Positions 36,426 to 45,218 of a DNA stretch of 51,428 bases are shown piece by piece. Both the position numbers and the translations under genes were made by a program. Each line of letters starts with the position of its first letter. Within the stretch, counting starts at the first letter, position 1. Location of the stretch: the NCBI GenBank assembly GCA_913061365.1, contig CAJXUT010000001.1:1-51428 (forward strand), read 5' to 3'. This DNA is from an uncultured Colwellia sp. Lineage in GTDB: Bacteria > Pseudomonadota > Gammaproteobacteria > Enterobacterales > Alteromonadaceae. The notes below the pieces were generated by a model that did not search any database, had not been told where the DNA came from, and saw only the letters and a list, made by a program, of their open reading frames with translations.

Positions 36426-39400
36426 TATACTTCTTTCTCAGTAAGAGCCGTCTCACTAAGTGTTTTTGGCAAAAATAAATCATTTAAATTAGCACTGGCG
36501 GTCACTTTGGCTGACTTTATCTCACTCAATACTTGATTACCTTCGCTGATTAGCTGTATATCTGCTGTTAATGCGCCTCGTTGCTTACCTTTACCCGAGC
36601 TTTTAACAACCGTTAATTGCAGGTAAAAACATTCATTAAGTGTCACTTCACGGTATACAGTCCAGCTTTGCGTACTTGACGGTAAGCTACCTAAGCCTAA
36701 CTCTTTTTTCGCCCAAACTAACATCGCTTGGTACGCTAAATCATTAGCAAAAATGTTACTTTGCTCACCAGTGCTACTTAACGGGAAATCACCTTGTTTG
36801 TCATTGGCTACGCTAGGTACTTGGCAGCGTAATAATAAACCTTGCTCATTACATTCAAGTACTTCATTAATACCTTGCAAACTAGGCCCGTGAAATAAGG
36901 TACCATTGCTGTAAAGTGCTTGTGCATTTTTGGCTGTTGTTGGTATCGTTAAATTAATCTCAGGGCTAACAGTACGCTTACTAGTTAACACTAATTGAGC
37001 ACCATAATGGAAAACGATTTTTCCTTGCGCATTAAAACTTGAAATTTTTGTATCAACCGTCAAGCTTGCACCGTCATCAACAACCTGAGCATTCATATCA
37101 ATTTGATATTCACTTGCTTCACTACCATCAAAGATGACACCTTTGAACAGCTTGTAATTCTCTAAGCCTTGATAGTGATAATCTAGATAAGCTTGCTCAC
37201 TGGCATCACGCATCCACGCGATTGCACATACTGTTGGGAAGACTTTATCTTCGCCAATAATATGGTCAGCTAAAAAAGTATTGTTAGTCGCTAAAAGTAT
37301 TTTATTAACACTGACGTTTAAGCGACTAACTTGTGGCTTTTTTGCAGCTGTACCCGCTTGATCTTTCGACAAATCATTACCTACTAAGATTTGTGCGCAA
37401 CGGTTATTATTTGCCCCTAACTCACTCACTAATAATTTAGCGCCGGCATCAAGTGGAATAATATAAACACCGCGATCATTAAACATACGTTTCAGCTCTG
37501 GTGTTACCATGCCACCATCCCAAGGTCCCCAGTTAAAACTAAGTACTTGCGCATTAGGGTTTAACGCTTTAAAGCGATAAGCCGTTTTATTTAAAATGTC
37601 GTTGGCGATAGAGTAATCTGATTGCCCTGGATTTCCGTGGAAACCTGCCGCTGACGAAAACAACACTAAGTGTTTAACTTTTTCCGCCGTTGTTGCCGCT
37701 AATAAAGAAAGTAAACCATCAATTTTGGTTGTATAAACTGAATTAAATTCCGCCAGTGTTTTTTGCTCTATAAACTTATCAGCTAAAACACCTGCACCGT
37801 GAATAATACCAGTAACTTCTCCAAGCTCTTTGGTGATTGGCGCTACTGCTGCTGAAACACTGCTACTGTTAGTTACATCAGCTGCCACATAGTGTGCTTG
37901 GCCGCCAGCGGCTTTAATTGCATTTAATGTTTGTGCAATTTCACGATTTGCTAAAACAGGACGAACAAATTGCGTTACTTTAACTGGCGTAGGTTTGTCA
38001 CCTGCAGCAATCAAGGCTTGCATCGCCGCTTTTTTCAAAGCAACTTCGTCAGTAATACCTTGCGCCCAACTTGGTTCGTTATCATCAAACGATGAACGAC
38101 CTAATAAGATAAATTTAGCTTGATACTGTTTGGCTATTTCTATCACACAATGAGCTGTTACACCTTTGGCGCCACCACTCACTAAAAATACTGAATCACT
38201 GGTAATGCTTTCCCCAGCTGTTAATTGATAACTATCAGTAGCCACACCGGTTAAGGTTAATCGCGTACCAATGTTATTACTTAGGTTATCTGTGTCATAA
38301 GCTACTTCAACAAAGCTAGTATCAATATCCAATAATTCGTCACTGATCATTGTTGCTGCTTTATCTGCCGCTAATTTAGCAGACAAATCAACTACTCGAC
38401 AGAATACGCTATCTTCACCTGCATTCCATTCGTGGTTAATGGTTTTAACTAAGCCTGCTAAACCTGCTTGTACTAAATCAGCATTAACATCTGCTTTAAC
38501 TTGTGCAGCACTGTCATCACCATTGGCGAAACCTAACGCGCCACCTTGACGTGTAACAACCATAAATGAAGCACGTACTTTGGTTGCTGCTTTTACTTTA
38601 GATAGTTTCGCTAATATAAACGCTAGCATTAAGCCTTGTTTTGCCGCTTCTGGGTAAGCAATAGCATCAACTGGATTACCAGATTGTAAGTATATCACCG
38701 CATCAAGTTGTTCATTTTTCTCGATGATATCGCTAACTTGCGCTTCATCAAGCGTTTTATCACTGTTACCAATTTCAATCACGTTAACTGATTTAGCAAA
38801 AGCTTTTTTCGAGTTAACTGTTATCCAGTTAGGCTTTAACGCGGTAACGTTCCAACCGGCTTTTACTAGTTTGCCACTTAATGCAACGGCTGCGCCTGTG
38901 CCATCGTCAACGATTAAAGCATTAGCACCTGTTACATCTTGAGCTATTTTATTAATTGAAGATAAAGCCGTTAATTCTACAGTAGCACTAGGTGCTCCTT
39001 GAAAGTCAGCCGTAACTTCAGTTGTTTTGTCTGCTGTTGGCACACTTGCTTTTGCACCTGGTGGTGTTGGTTCCGTCGGAGAAACTTTAGATTGCATATA
39101 ACTTACAATCTCGCCTAAGGTACGTAGCTCTGCTAAATCTTCAGGATTAAGCTCTGGTAAATCAGGAATCGTTTCCTGAACAGCCCCTAAAATCTCAACA
39201 CGTTTAATCGAATCAATACCCAAGTCTGCTTCCATATCCATGGCAAGCTCTAACATTTCTACTGGGTAACCTGTTTTCTCAGCAACCACTTCCATCATCA
39301 CTTTTTGGATGTAATCAGTGTCAATCGCCGGTGCCGCGCTTACTTCGTTACTCGTAACTATTAACTGCTCCGCAGGAGATACTTTAGACTGCATATAGCT

Positions 39401-42400
39401 AACAATTTCACCTAAGGTACGTAATTCAGCTAAATCTTCTGGGTTAAGCTCAGGTAAATCAGGAATCGTTTCTTGAACTGCCCCTAGAATTTCAACGCGT
39501 TTGATTGAGTCAATACCTAAATCTGCTTCCATGTCCATTTCAAGCTCTAACATATCAACAGGGTAACCAGTTTTCTCAGCAACCACGTCCATCATTACTT
39601 TTTGAATGTAATCAGTATCAATGGCAGGTGCAGCGCTTACAGCTGCTACGGGTGCGCTTTCTACAACAGGAGCAGATACTTTAGACTGCATGTAGCTAAC
39701 GATTTCACCTAAGGTACGTAATTCAGCTAAATCTTCTGGATTAAGCTCTGGTAAGTCTGGAATGGTTTCTTGAACCGAACCTAAGATTTCAACACGTTTA
39801 ATAGAGTCGATACCTAAATCTGCTTCCATGTCCATTTCAAGCTCTAGCATATCAACGGGATAACCAGTTTTCTCAGCAACCACTTCCATCATTACTTTTT
39901 GGATGTAAGCTGTATCAATGGCAGGTGCTGCACTTGTGTCAGCAACTGGTGCACTTTCTACAACAGCAGCTGGTGCAGCAGAGACTTTAGATTGCATGTA
40001 GCTAACGATTTCACCTAAGGTACGTAGCTCAGCTAAATCTTCTGGATTAAGCTCTGGTAAGTCTGGAATGGTTTCTTGCACTGAACCTAAGATTTCAACA
40101 CGTTTAATAGAGTCGATACCTAAATCTGCTTCCATATCCATTTCAAGCTCTAACATTTCTGTTGGATAGCCTGTTTTCTCAGCAACAACTTCCATCATCA
40201 CTGTTTGGATTTTTGCTAAATCAACTGCTGCAGCTTGCGCAGGAACAGCAATAACTGTTTCAGCAACAGGTGCCATCGCTACCGCAGTAGCGACTGTTTG
40301 TACTGGCGCTACTGGAGTATTAGTAACTACAGGCGTTACCGGAGTCGCTTGAGTAACAGGTTTTGAAACTTGAGCTGCTGGTTTTACAGGAGCTGGAGTT
40401 GATGCTTTAGGTGCTGCAGGTGTAACAACTTTCTCTACATTTTTTGCTACAACGGGTGCATCACTAGTTGATAACATGGCTGCCATATTATCTGTTTGAT
40501 TATTTAGATATTGTTCATGAACACGTAAAGTCTCAGATTGGAAGTCATGGTACATGCCTAAAGTGCGATCTAAACTTTCAGGTAACTCATCACCTTCTTG
40601 TGCAGAAAGTACAGTATCAAAGGTTTTAGCGTAATCTTTTGGACCTTGCATATATTGTTCATGCACGTTTAATAGCTGTTGTTGATGATCAACAAACTGG
40701 CTAACACTACGTTCAATGCTGTTGGCTAAATCTTCAGCACCTGCTCCACCAGTCACTGCAGCTGGCACATTAACCTCGTTTGGTTGAGCAATACTGCCAT
40801 CAGCATTTAAATAAACAATTTTTTCAACTTCGACAATTTTCTCTACTATCTTCTCTACTTCTACAATTTTTTCTACTACTTGTGCCGCTGGTACCGCAAC
40901 AGGTACAGAGGTAGCTTGCTTAATAGTAACACCGTCATTTAGGGCATCTTCAAATGCTTTGGTTGTTTTAGCACTAACATAAGAAGCACCTGTTAATTTC
41001 ATTCCTAAAGGAGACATTTTAGTTGCCGCTAACGGACGTTTAACCGCGCAATAAGGATCAACATCATTGAGTGTTAAACCTAATACCGCCATTTGCACAG
41101 CCGCTTGACGCATTTGCATATCAGCAGACTTTTTAGGATTTGCATTAACTGCAATTGCCACAACATCGTCTTTGTCTTGTAAGATATTTTCAACTAGTTT
41201 AGTTAAAACATTCTTTGGTCCAAATTCAACAAATACACGACCACCATCAGCATAAATATTATCAATTTCTTCATTAAAGTGAACTGATTCTAATATGTGA
41301 TTTTTTAAGCTCTTTTTAATATCAGCTGCTTTATTTGAATGTGCTTTTGCTGTGCCATTAGAGTAAACAGGTACACTTGGCTTATTAAATTTAGCGTTAT
41401 CAATTGCTGCTGCAAAAGGTTTTTGAGCATGGCCAACCAATGGTGTATGAAATGCTGCTGAAACAGGTAATGGAACAACTTTATAGCCTTTCGCTTTAAG
41501 CTCATCCATCGCGATAGCAATTTGACTTGTTACACCGGCAACCACCACTTGGTTGTTTGAGTTGTAATTAGCAATAGAGATATCTTTGATGTCCTTGATA
41601 TCTTCGGCCACTTTTTCAGGTGAACCCACCACGGCAATCATGGTACCTGTATCAACACTTGTATCTTCTGGTGCTGCCATTGCTTGACCGCGACTACGAG
41701 CTAACATCATATAATCGCTGTCGTTTAATACCCCCGCAGCCCAAAGTGCTGTCAACTCACCAAAACTGTGACCCGCAGTAAAATCAGCCTTAAAGCCCGC
41801 ATTGGTGAAAGTTTTATATAGGCCAACACTTAAGGTACCAATAGCAGGCTGCGCATGTTGAGTTAATCGCAGTGCTTCTTCTTGTGCTTTGCGTTCATCA
41901 TTACTAAAAACAGGAATTGGGTAGGTTGTTGGCGTTAATTGTCCTAAACCAGCAGTAGTAAATTCACTATCCATATCTTGTGCAGCTTGCATTACACTTG
42001 GGAAGTTACAAGCAAGCTCTCGTCCCATGTTCACATATTGTGAGCCCTGACCAGAGAAAAGTGCAACCACTTTACCTTCAACGGTTAAGGCTGATTTACG
42101 ATAGTAAACGCCTGTTGGAATAGACCAGTCATCTTGACCTGCTTTTGCTTTAAATTGTTTAAGCGCCGCTTCAATCATGCTAATTGCTTGCTCAGCATTT
42201 TTAGCAACAAAACCACAACGAGCTAATTCAGCTGCTGGTGTTTGCAAGGCATTTTCAGTCACTAAGGCATTAAACACATACGGTTGTGCTTCGCTATTAA
42301 CACTCAATTTAGCTTGCCAATCAGTTAAGTTAGCAATTAAAGCGTTCTCGCTTTCAGCCGCAACTAAAATAGTTTGTGGTACTGCATTTAAACGGTACTG

Positions 42401-43876
42401 CCCTTGTGCCGTTGGCGTGTATTCTTCTAATACCATGTGGTAGTTAGTACCACCAAAACCAAATGAGCTGATGCCTGCACGACGAGGTAAACCATCTTCT
42501 CTTGCCATCCAAGGACGTGTTTCACTGTTCAAATACATTGGGCTATTTTCAATTTCTAGCGCTGTATTTGGTTGATCAATATGAATAGTTGCCGGTAATA
42601 CTTTGTGGTGTAACGCTAAAATTGCTTTGATCATACCTGCAGAGCCAGCAGCTGCTTTAGTATGGCCAATTTGCGACTTAACTGAGCCTAATGCAATATG
42701 CTGTTTTTGATCGTTATTTGCACTAAAATGCTTAACCAAACCACCAAATTCAGCGGCATCGCCTGCTTTGGTACCCGTACCGTGGGCTTCAATTAAACCA
42801 CAAGAGCTAGGAGCAAAACCTGCATCATCATAAGCACGTTTTAATGCTTTTGCTTGTCCATCTGGACGCGGTGCATAAATAGATTTAAAACGGCCATCTG
42901 AAGAAGTACCAATACCTTTAAGTACCGCATAAATTTTATCGCCATCACGTTCAGCATCTTCAAGACGTTTAAACGCCATCATGCCGATACCTTCACCAAT
43001 CATCATGCCTTTTGAATCATTATCAAACGGGCGAATATCTTCACCGGTAGTAAAAGCAGGCGTTTTAGAGAATGACATGTACATAAACGGTGAGTTATCA
43101 CAACAAACACCACCAGAAATCATCACTTCTGAGCGATGCTCTAATAAGTCTGAAATGGCTAATTTAATTGCTGCTAATGAACCTGCACAAGCCGCATCAA
43201 CCACACAGTTAGTGCCACCAAAATCAAAACGGTTAGCAATACGACCTGAAATAACATTACCTAACATGCCAGGGAATGAATTTTCTTCCCAGCCAATATA
43301 AGCTTTCTTAAACTTTTCAATGATCATGGCGCGATCTTCAGCATCAACACCAGAGGCTTTTAATACTTTTTCTAAAACAGGGCCTTGTAAGCGAGACGTT
43401 AATGGTGAAATTTGTTTTTGTCCACCACCCACACCTAGCGTGATACCTACTTTGTCACGGTCATAGCCTGAGCCATCACCTATACCTGCATCATTTAGCA
43501 CATCACGAGCAACCACTAATGATAATAATTGTGCGATATCGGTTAATTCTAAGATATTTGGCGGTAAACCAAACTCCATAGGATCAAAGTCAATTTCAGG
43601 TAAAAAGCCACCGCGTTTACAGTAGGTTTTATCTGCTGCGCGTGGATCGCTATTATAATAATCGTCAACTGCCCAACGATCGCTAGGCACATCTTTAATG
43701 GTGTCTACTGATTCAAAAATATTGTCCCAGTAATCTTCTAAATTTTTAGCATCTGCAAAAATTGAGGCCATACCAACAACAGCAATTGGGCACTCTTGTA
43801 AGCGCGAGTTAAATTGCTGTTCATCAGTGAGGTTTTCTTCAGCTTTTACATTTGTTACATCTTGCTTATTAACCAT
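36425..43876 (-). CDS. pfaA: PfaA, multidomain PUFA synthase (KS-MAT-4xACP-KR-DH)
   Basis: PfaA is the main iterative polyketide-like subunit. Domain order by residue: KS at about 27-490 (VVDAACAGS with Cys230, EAHGTGTKAGD, SVKSQIGHTKAAAG); malonyl-CoA transferase at about 600-920 (FSGQGSQYVNMG, AGHSFGELTAL near 703); a linker with EKIVEVEKIVEKIVEVEKIV; four ACPs at about 1215-1600, each with LGIDSIKRVEIL; KR at about 1890-2130 (FLVSGGAKGVTAH, FSSAAGFHGN, DYSIAND); and a C-terminal DH-like fold starting FLADHIIGEDKVFP near 2204. GGAG lies 9 bases before the ATG. The gene starts 15 bases after pfaR, so they likely share a transcript. Confidence 0.97.
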   Translation of the reverse strand: MVNKQDVTNVKAEENLTDEQQFNSRLQECPIAVVGMASIFADAKNLEDYWDNIFESVDTIKDVPSDRWAVDDYYNSDPRAADKTYCKRGGFLPEIDFDPMEFGLPPNILELTDIAQLLSLVVARDVLNDAGIGDGSGYDRDKVGITLGVGGGQKQISPLTSRLQGPVLEKVLKASGVDAEDRAMIIEKFKKAYIGWEENSFPGMLGNVISGRIANRFDFGGTNCVVDAACAGSLAAIKLAISDLLEHRSEVMISGGVCCDNSPFMYMSFSKTPAFTTGEDIRPFDNDSKGMMIGEGIGMMAFKRLEDAERDGDKIYAVLKGIGTSSDGRFKSIYAPRPDGQAKALKRAYDDAGFAPSSCGLIEAHGTGTKAGDAAEFGGLVKHFSANNDQKQHIALGSVKSQIGHTKAAAGSAGMIKAILALHHKVLPATIHIDQPNTALEIENSPMYLNSETRPWMAREDGLPRRAGISSFGFGGTNYHMVLEEYTPTAQGQYRLNAVPQTILVAAESENALIANLTDWQAKLSVNSEAQPYVFNALVTENALQTPAAELARCGFVAKNAEQAISMIEAALKQFKAKAGQDDWSIPTGVYYRKSALTVEGKVVALFSGQGSQYVNMGRELACNFPSVMQAAQDMDSEFTTAGLGQLTPTTYPIPVFSNDERKAQEEALRLTQHAQPAIGTLSVGLYKTFTNAGFKADFTAGHSFGELTALWAAGVLNDSDYMMLARSRGQAMAAPEDTSVDTGTMIAVVGSPEKVAEDIKDIKDISIANYNSNNQVVVAGVTSQIAIAMDELKAKGYKVVPLPVSAAFHTPLVGHAQKPFAAAIDNAKFNKPSVPVYSNGTAKAHSNKAADIKKSLKNHILESVHFNEEIDNIYADGGRVFVEFGPKNVLTKLVENILQDKDDVVAIAVNANPKKSADMQMRQAAVQMAVLGLTLNDVDPYCAVKRPLAATKMSPLGMKLTGASYVSAKTTKAFEDALNDGVTIKQATSVPVAVPAAQVVEKIVEVEKIVEKIVEVEKIVYLNADGSIAQPNEVNVPAAVTGGAGAEDLANSIERSVSQFVDHQQQLLNVHEQYMQGPKDYAKTFDTVLSAQEGDELPESLDRTLGMYHDFQSETLRVHEQYLNNQTDNMAAMLSTSDAPVVAKNVEKVVTPAAPKASTPAPVKPAAQVSKPVTQATPVTPVVTNTPVAPVQTVATAVAMAPVAETVIAVPAQAAAVDLAKIQTVMMEVVAEKTGYPTEMLELEMDMEADLGIDSIKRVEILGSVQETIPDLPELNPEDLAELRTLGEIVSYMQSKVSAAPAAVVESAPVADTSAAPAIDTAYIQKVMMEVVAEKTGYPVDMLELEMDMEADLGIDSIKRVEILGSVQETIPDLPELNPEDLAELRTLGEIVSYMQSKVSAPVVESAPVAAVSAAPAIDTDYIQKVMMDVVAEKTGYPVDMLELEMDMEADLGIDSIKRVEILGAVQETIPDLPELNPEDLAELRTLGEIVSYMQSKVSPAEQLIVTSNEVSAAPAIDTDYIQKVMMEVVAEKTGYPVEMLELAMDMEADLGIDSIKRVEILGAVQETIPDLPELNPEDLAELRTLGEIVSYMQSKVSPTEPTPPGAKASVPTADKTTEVTADFQGAPSATVELTALSSINKIAQDVTGANALIVDDGTGAAVALSGKLVKAGWNVTALKPNWITVNSKKAFAKSVNVIEIGNSDKTLDEAQVSDIIEKNEQLDAVIYLQSGNPVDAIAYPEAAKQGLMLAFILAKLSKVKAATKVRASFMVVTRQGGALGFANGDDSAAQVKADVNADLVQAGLAGLVKTINHEWNAGEDSVFCRVVDLSAKLAADKAATMISDELLDIDTSFVEVAYDTDNLSNNIGTRLTLTGVATDSYQLTAGESITSDSVFLVSGGAKGVTAHCVIEIAKQYQAKFILLGRSSFDDNEPSWAQGITDEVALKKAAMQALIAAGDKPTPVKVTQFVRPVLANREIAQTLNAIKAAGGQAHYVAADVTNSSSVSAAVAPITKELGEVTGIIHGAGVLADKFIEQKTLAEFNSVYTTKIDGLLSLLAATTAEKVKHLVLFSSAAGFHGNPGQSDYSIANDILNKTAYRFKALNPNAQVLSFNWGPWDGGMVTPELKRMFNDRGVYIIPLDAGAKLLVSELGANNNRCAQILVGNDLSKDQAGTAAKKPQVSRLNVSVNKILLATNNTFLADHIIGEDKVFPTVCAIAWMRDASEQAYLDYHYQGLENYKLFKGVIFDGSEASEYQIDMNAQVVDDGASLTVDTKISSFNAQGKIVFHYGAQLVLTSKRTVSPEINLTIPTTAKNAQALYSNGTLFHGPSLQGINEVLECNEQGLLLRCQVPSVANDKQGDFPLSSTGEQSNIFANDLAYQAMLVWAKKELGLGSLPSSTQSWTVYREVTLNECFYLQLTVVKSSGKGKQRGALTADIQLISEGNQVLSEIKSAKVTASANLNDLFLPKTLSETALTEKEV
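39081..40230 (-). repeat. Four tandem ACP-encoding repeats in pfaA
   Basis: Four near-identical modules begin (plus-strand left ends) near 39081, 39376, 39672 and 39980, with spacings of about 295-309 bases. Each encodes an ACP of about 85 residues with the phosphopantetheine Ser in GIDSIK, separated by Ala/Pro/Val linkers. High DNA identity between units suggests ongoing unequal crossover or gene conversion. Confidence 0.95.
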
Positions 43877-43891
43877 TAAAGTATCTCCAGT

Positions 43892-44773
43892 TTAGGATTT
43901 TGTTGCGTTTTCGCGGTCACTATTGTCAATATCACTTGGGCGATTTTTTTCATCATCAGCACTATCAGTGGCATTGTTCGCTACATCATTTAGTAGACGA
44001 AAACGACTTAGAAATTCAGTATAATTACCCGCCAAAATTCGGCGAATATGGAATGGGGCTTTAGTGAGCACGTAGCTCATGTAACGACTCGCTGCATCAG
44101 CTTCGTTACCATCATAAATATCAACATATACCCAGCCAGAGCTAGGATCATTGGCGACGAGTAAACGTCGTTTATTCATTTGATCTTTTTCTTTTACTTC
44201 TTCAGAGTCAGCCGTTTGCTTTTCATTAGAAAAGTCTGGCAATTGTGTGACTTTTACTTGTACGACTTCATCTTCCGATAAATTATTAGTCCGATTCAGT
44301 ACTTCACGCATTGCTTGTGGTGAAATATCTGAATGGAGTACTTGGTGTTCAAGGGTATCTTCTAACGTGACTTGTACAGGTGACGACAGTGGGCTATCTG
44401 CATCGATAAATTCACCACTATCTTCCATATCAGCTAAACGCGAAACACCATGGCGTTTTAAACAACGTTGTAAGCCGGCACGAGATACATGTGGATTGAT
44501 AAACTGTTTACAGACCGCAAGTAATTCATCAAGAGAGAGCAATAATCGAGTTCTCAATTCAACAACAACATACTCTTGCGCTTCACTTAACGTAGTGTTT
44601 AATTGTTTTGGTACATGAGACGCATCTGACATCGATTCGCGTCGACGCCATTTGCGTACTGTTGACTCAGATATTTTAAGTAAACGTGCTAGAACCGCAG
44701 TTGGTAAATCTGATTCATGAATAAACGCACGCATTTCAGGCGTTGTAGTCGCATTCGCATGTTGTTTAGACAT
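43892..44773 (-). CDS. pfaR: PfaR, regulator of the pfa operon
   Basis: PfaR is the regulator found next to pfaA in marine gammaproteobacteria, reported as an activator of pfa expression. The N-terminal half has transposase-like helix-turn-helix segments: LPTAVLARLLKISESTVRKWRRRE at about 23-46, and a second with ISRAGLQ-type character (INPHVSRAGLQRCLKRHGVSRL near 91-112). The acidic linker and C-terminal part (SSGWVYVDIYDGNEADAASRYMSYVLTKAPFHIRRIL) resemble an integrase-core remnant. AAAGG sits 8 bases before the ATG. A perfect 20-bp palindrome lies only 14 bases upstream of that ATG and could be an autoregulatory site. pfaA follows after 15 bases. Confidence 0.92.
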   Translation of the reverse strand: MSKQHANATTTPEMRAFIHESDLPTAVLARLLKISESTVRKWRRRESMSDASHVPKQLNTTLSEAQEYVVVELRTRLLLSLDELLAVCKQFINPHVSRAGLQRCLKRHGVSRLADMEDSGEFIDADSPLSSPVQVTLEDTLEHQVLHSDISPQAMREVLNRTNNLSEDEVVQVKVTQLPDFSNEKQTADSEEVKEKDQMNKRRLLVANDPSSGWVYVDIYDGNEADAASRYMSYVLTKAPFHIRRILAGNYTEFLSRFRLLNDVANNATDSADDEKNRPSDIDNSDRENATKS

Positions 44774-44787
44774 TATTTACCTTTACC

Positions 44788-44807
44788 AAACAATATGCAT
44801 ATTGTTT
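44788..44807. promoter_or_regulatory. Perfect 20-bp palindrome before pfaR
   Basis: AAACAATATGCATATTGTTT is a perfect palindrome, ending 14 bases upstream of the pfaR ATG and adjoining its ribosome site (GGTAAAGG). As DNA it is a good homodimer operator; as RNA it could form a hairpin near the start codon. Confidence 0.75.
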
Positions 44808-44870
44808 ACTATGCTCTGCTGTAGTGGTTATGCTTACTTGCTGCTTTATCATCAATCGTCTTTCTTCATC

Positions 44871-44892
44871 GTGTATTAAATATAAAATACAC
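44871..44892. promoter_or_regulatory. Inverted repeat GTGTATT-N8-AATACAC near pfaR promoter
   Basis: These perfect 7-bp arms overlap the possible minus-strand -10 region of pfaR (TTGATA, 17 bases, TTTATA). A protein bound here could control pfaR-pfaABCD transcription. Confidence 0.5.
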
Positions 44893-45005
44893 TGAATATA
44901 TTTTATCAAGGTGGGCTAATATACACAGGTTTCATACCCAACACAATCACCCGATACAAGGTTAAATGTGAAAATAGACAAAAGTATTAGCTACCGATAA
45001 GTTCG

Positions 45006-45040
45006 AATGGACAACCAGTTGAAGCTGGCAGGTTTCCATT
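45006..45040 (+). other. Hairpin in the pfaR-pfaE gap
   Basis: AATGGA pairs with TCCATT, with CCAG/CTGG inside and a TTTTATAAAA stretch after. It could be a terminator-like or protein-binding structure. It has internal loops, so the call is weak. Confidence 0.35.
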
Positions 45041-45073
45041 TTATAAAAATCAAGTATAAGTAAGTAAAAACCT

Positions 45074-45087
45074 TTGATTTGCATCAA
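45074..45087. promoter_or_regulatory. FNR-type binding box upstream of pfaE
   Basis: TTGATTTGCATCAA matches the FNR/EtrA consensus TTGAT-N4-ATCAA exactly. It sits in a longer 12-bp stem (AAAACCTTTGAT with ATCAAGGGTTTT, one G-T pair; 45067-45094), so a terminator-like hairpin is the alternative reading. A possible -10 at 45107-45112 would put the box about 40 bases upstream of the start of transcription, the class II activator position. Confidence 0.6.
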
Positions 45088-45218
45088 GGGTTTTCGATAA
45101 AAGCAGCATAAAAAGTTAAAATTCTGTCTAAATTTTATGATAGAGTCGCAGTTATTAAAATTAGTCTTTGTTATAAAACTTACATAGATTATTCAATACA
45201 ACCTTGTGATACTTTTTC

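Larger units (their letters stand above)
44774..45218. other. 445-base divergent control region between pfaR and pfaE
   Basis: No gene is seen here. From left to right it holds the 20-bp palindrome at 44788-44807, the GTGTATT/AATACAC inverted repeat at 44871-44892, and a possible minus-strand -35/-10 (TTGATA, 17 bases, TTTATA) over that repeat. These are followed by a hairpin at 45006-45040 (AATGGA/TCCATT with CCAG/CTGG inside), an FNR-type box at 45074-45087 inside a longer stem, and possible pfaE -10 hexamers near 45107-45122. Confidence 0.7.

Noticed and set aside
39081-40230. Assembly duplication artefact
   Set aside because: The repeats encode ACPs, which are normally tandem in PfaA, and the linkers differ in sequence and length.
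42981-43301. 106-residue ORF antisense to pfaA
   Set aside because: Shadow of the conserved KS domain, no own start signal.
44247-44618. 123-residue ORF antisense to pfaR
   Set aside because: Cys/Ser/Thr-rich shadow of the pfaR frame with no recognisable domain.
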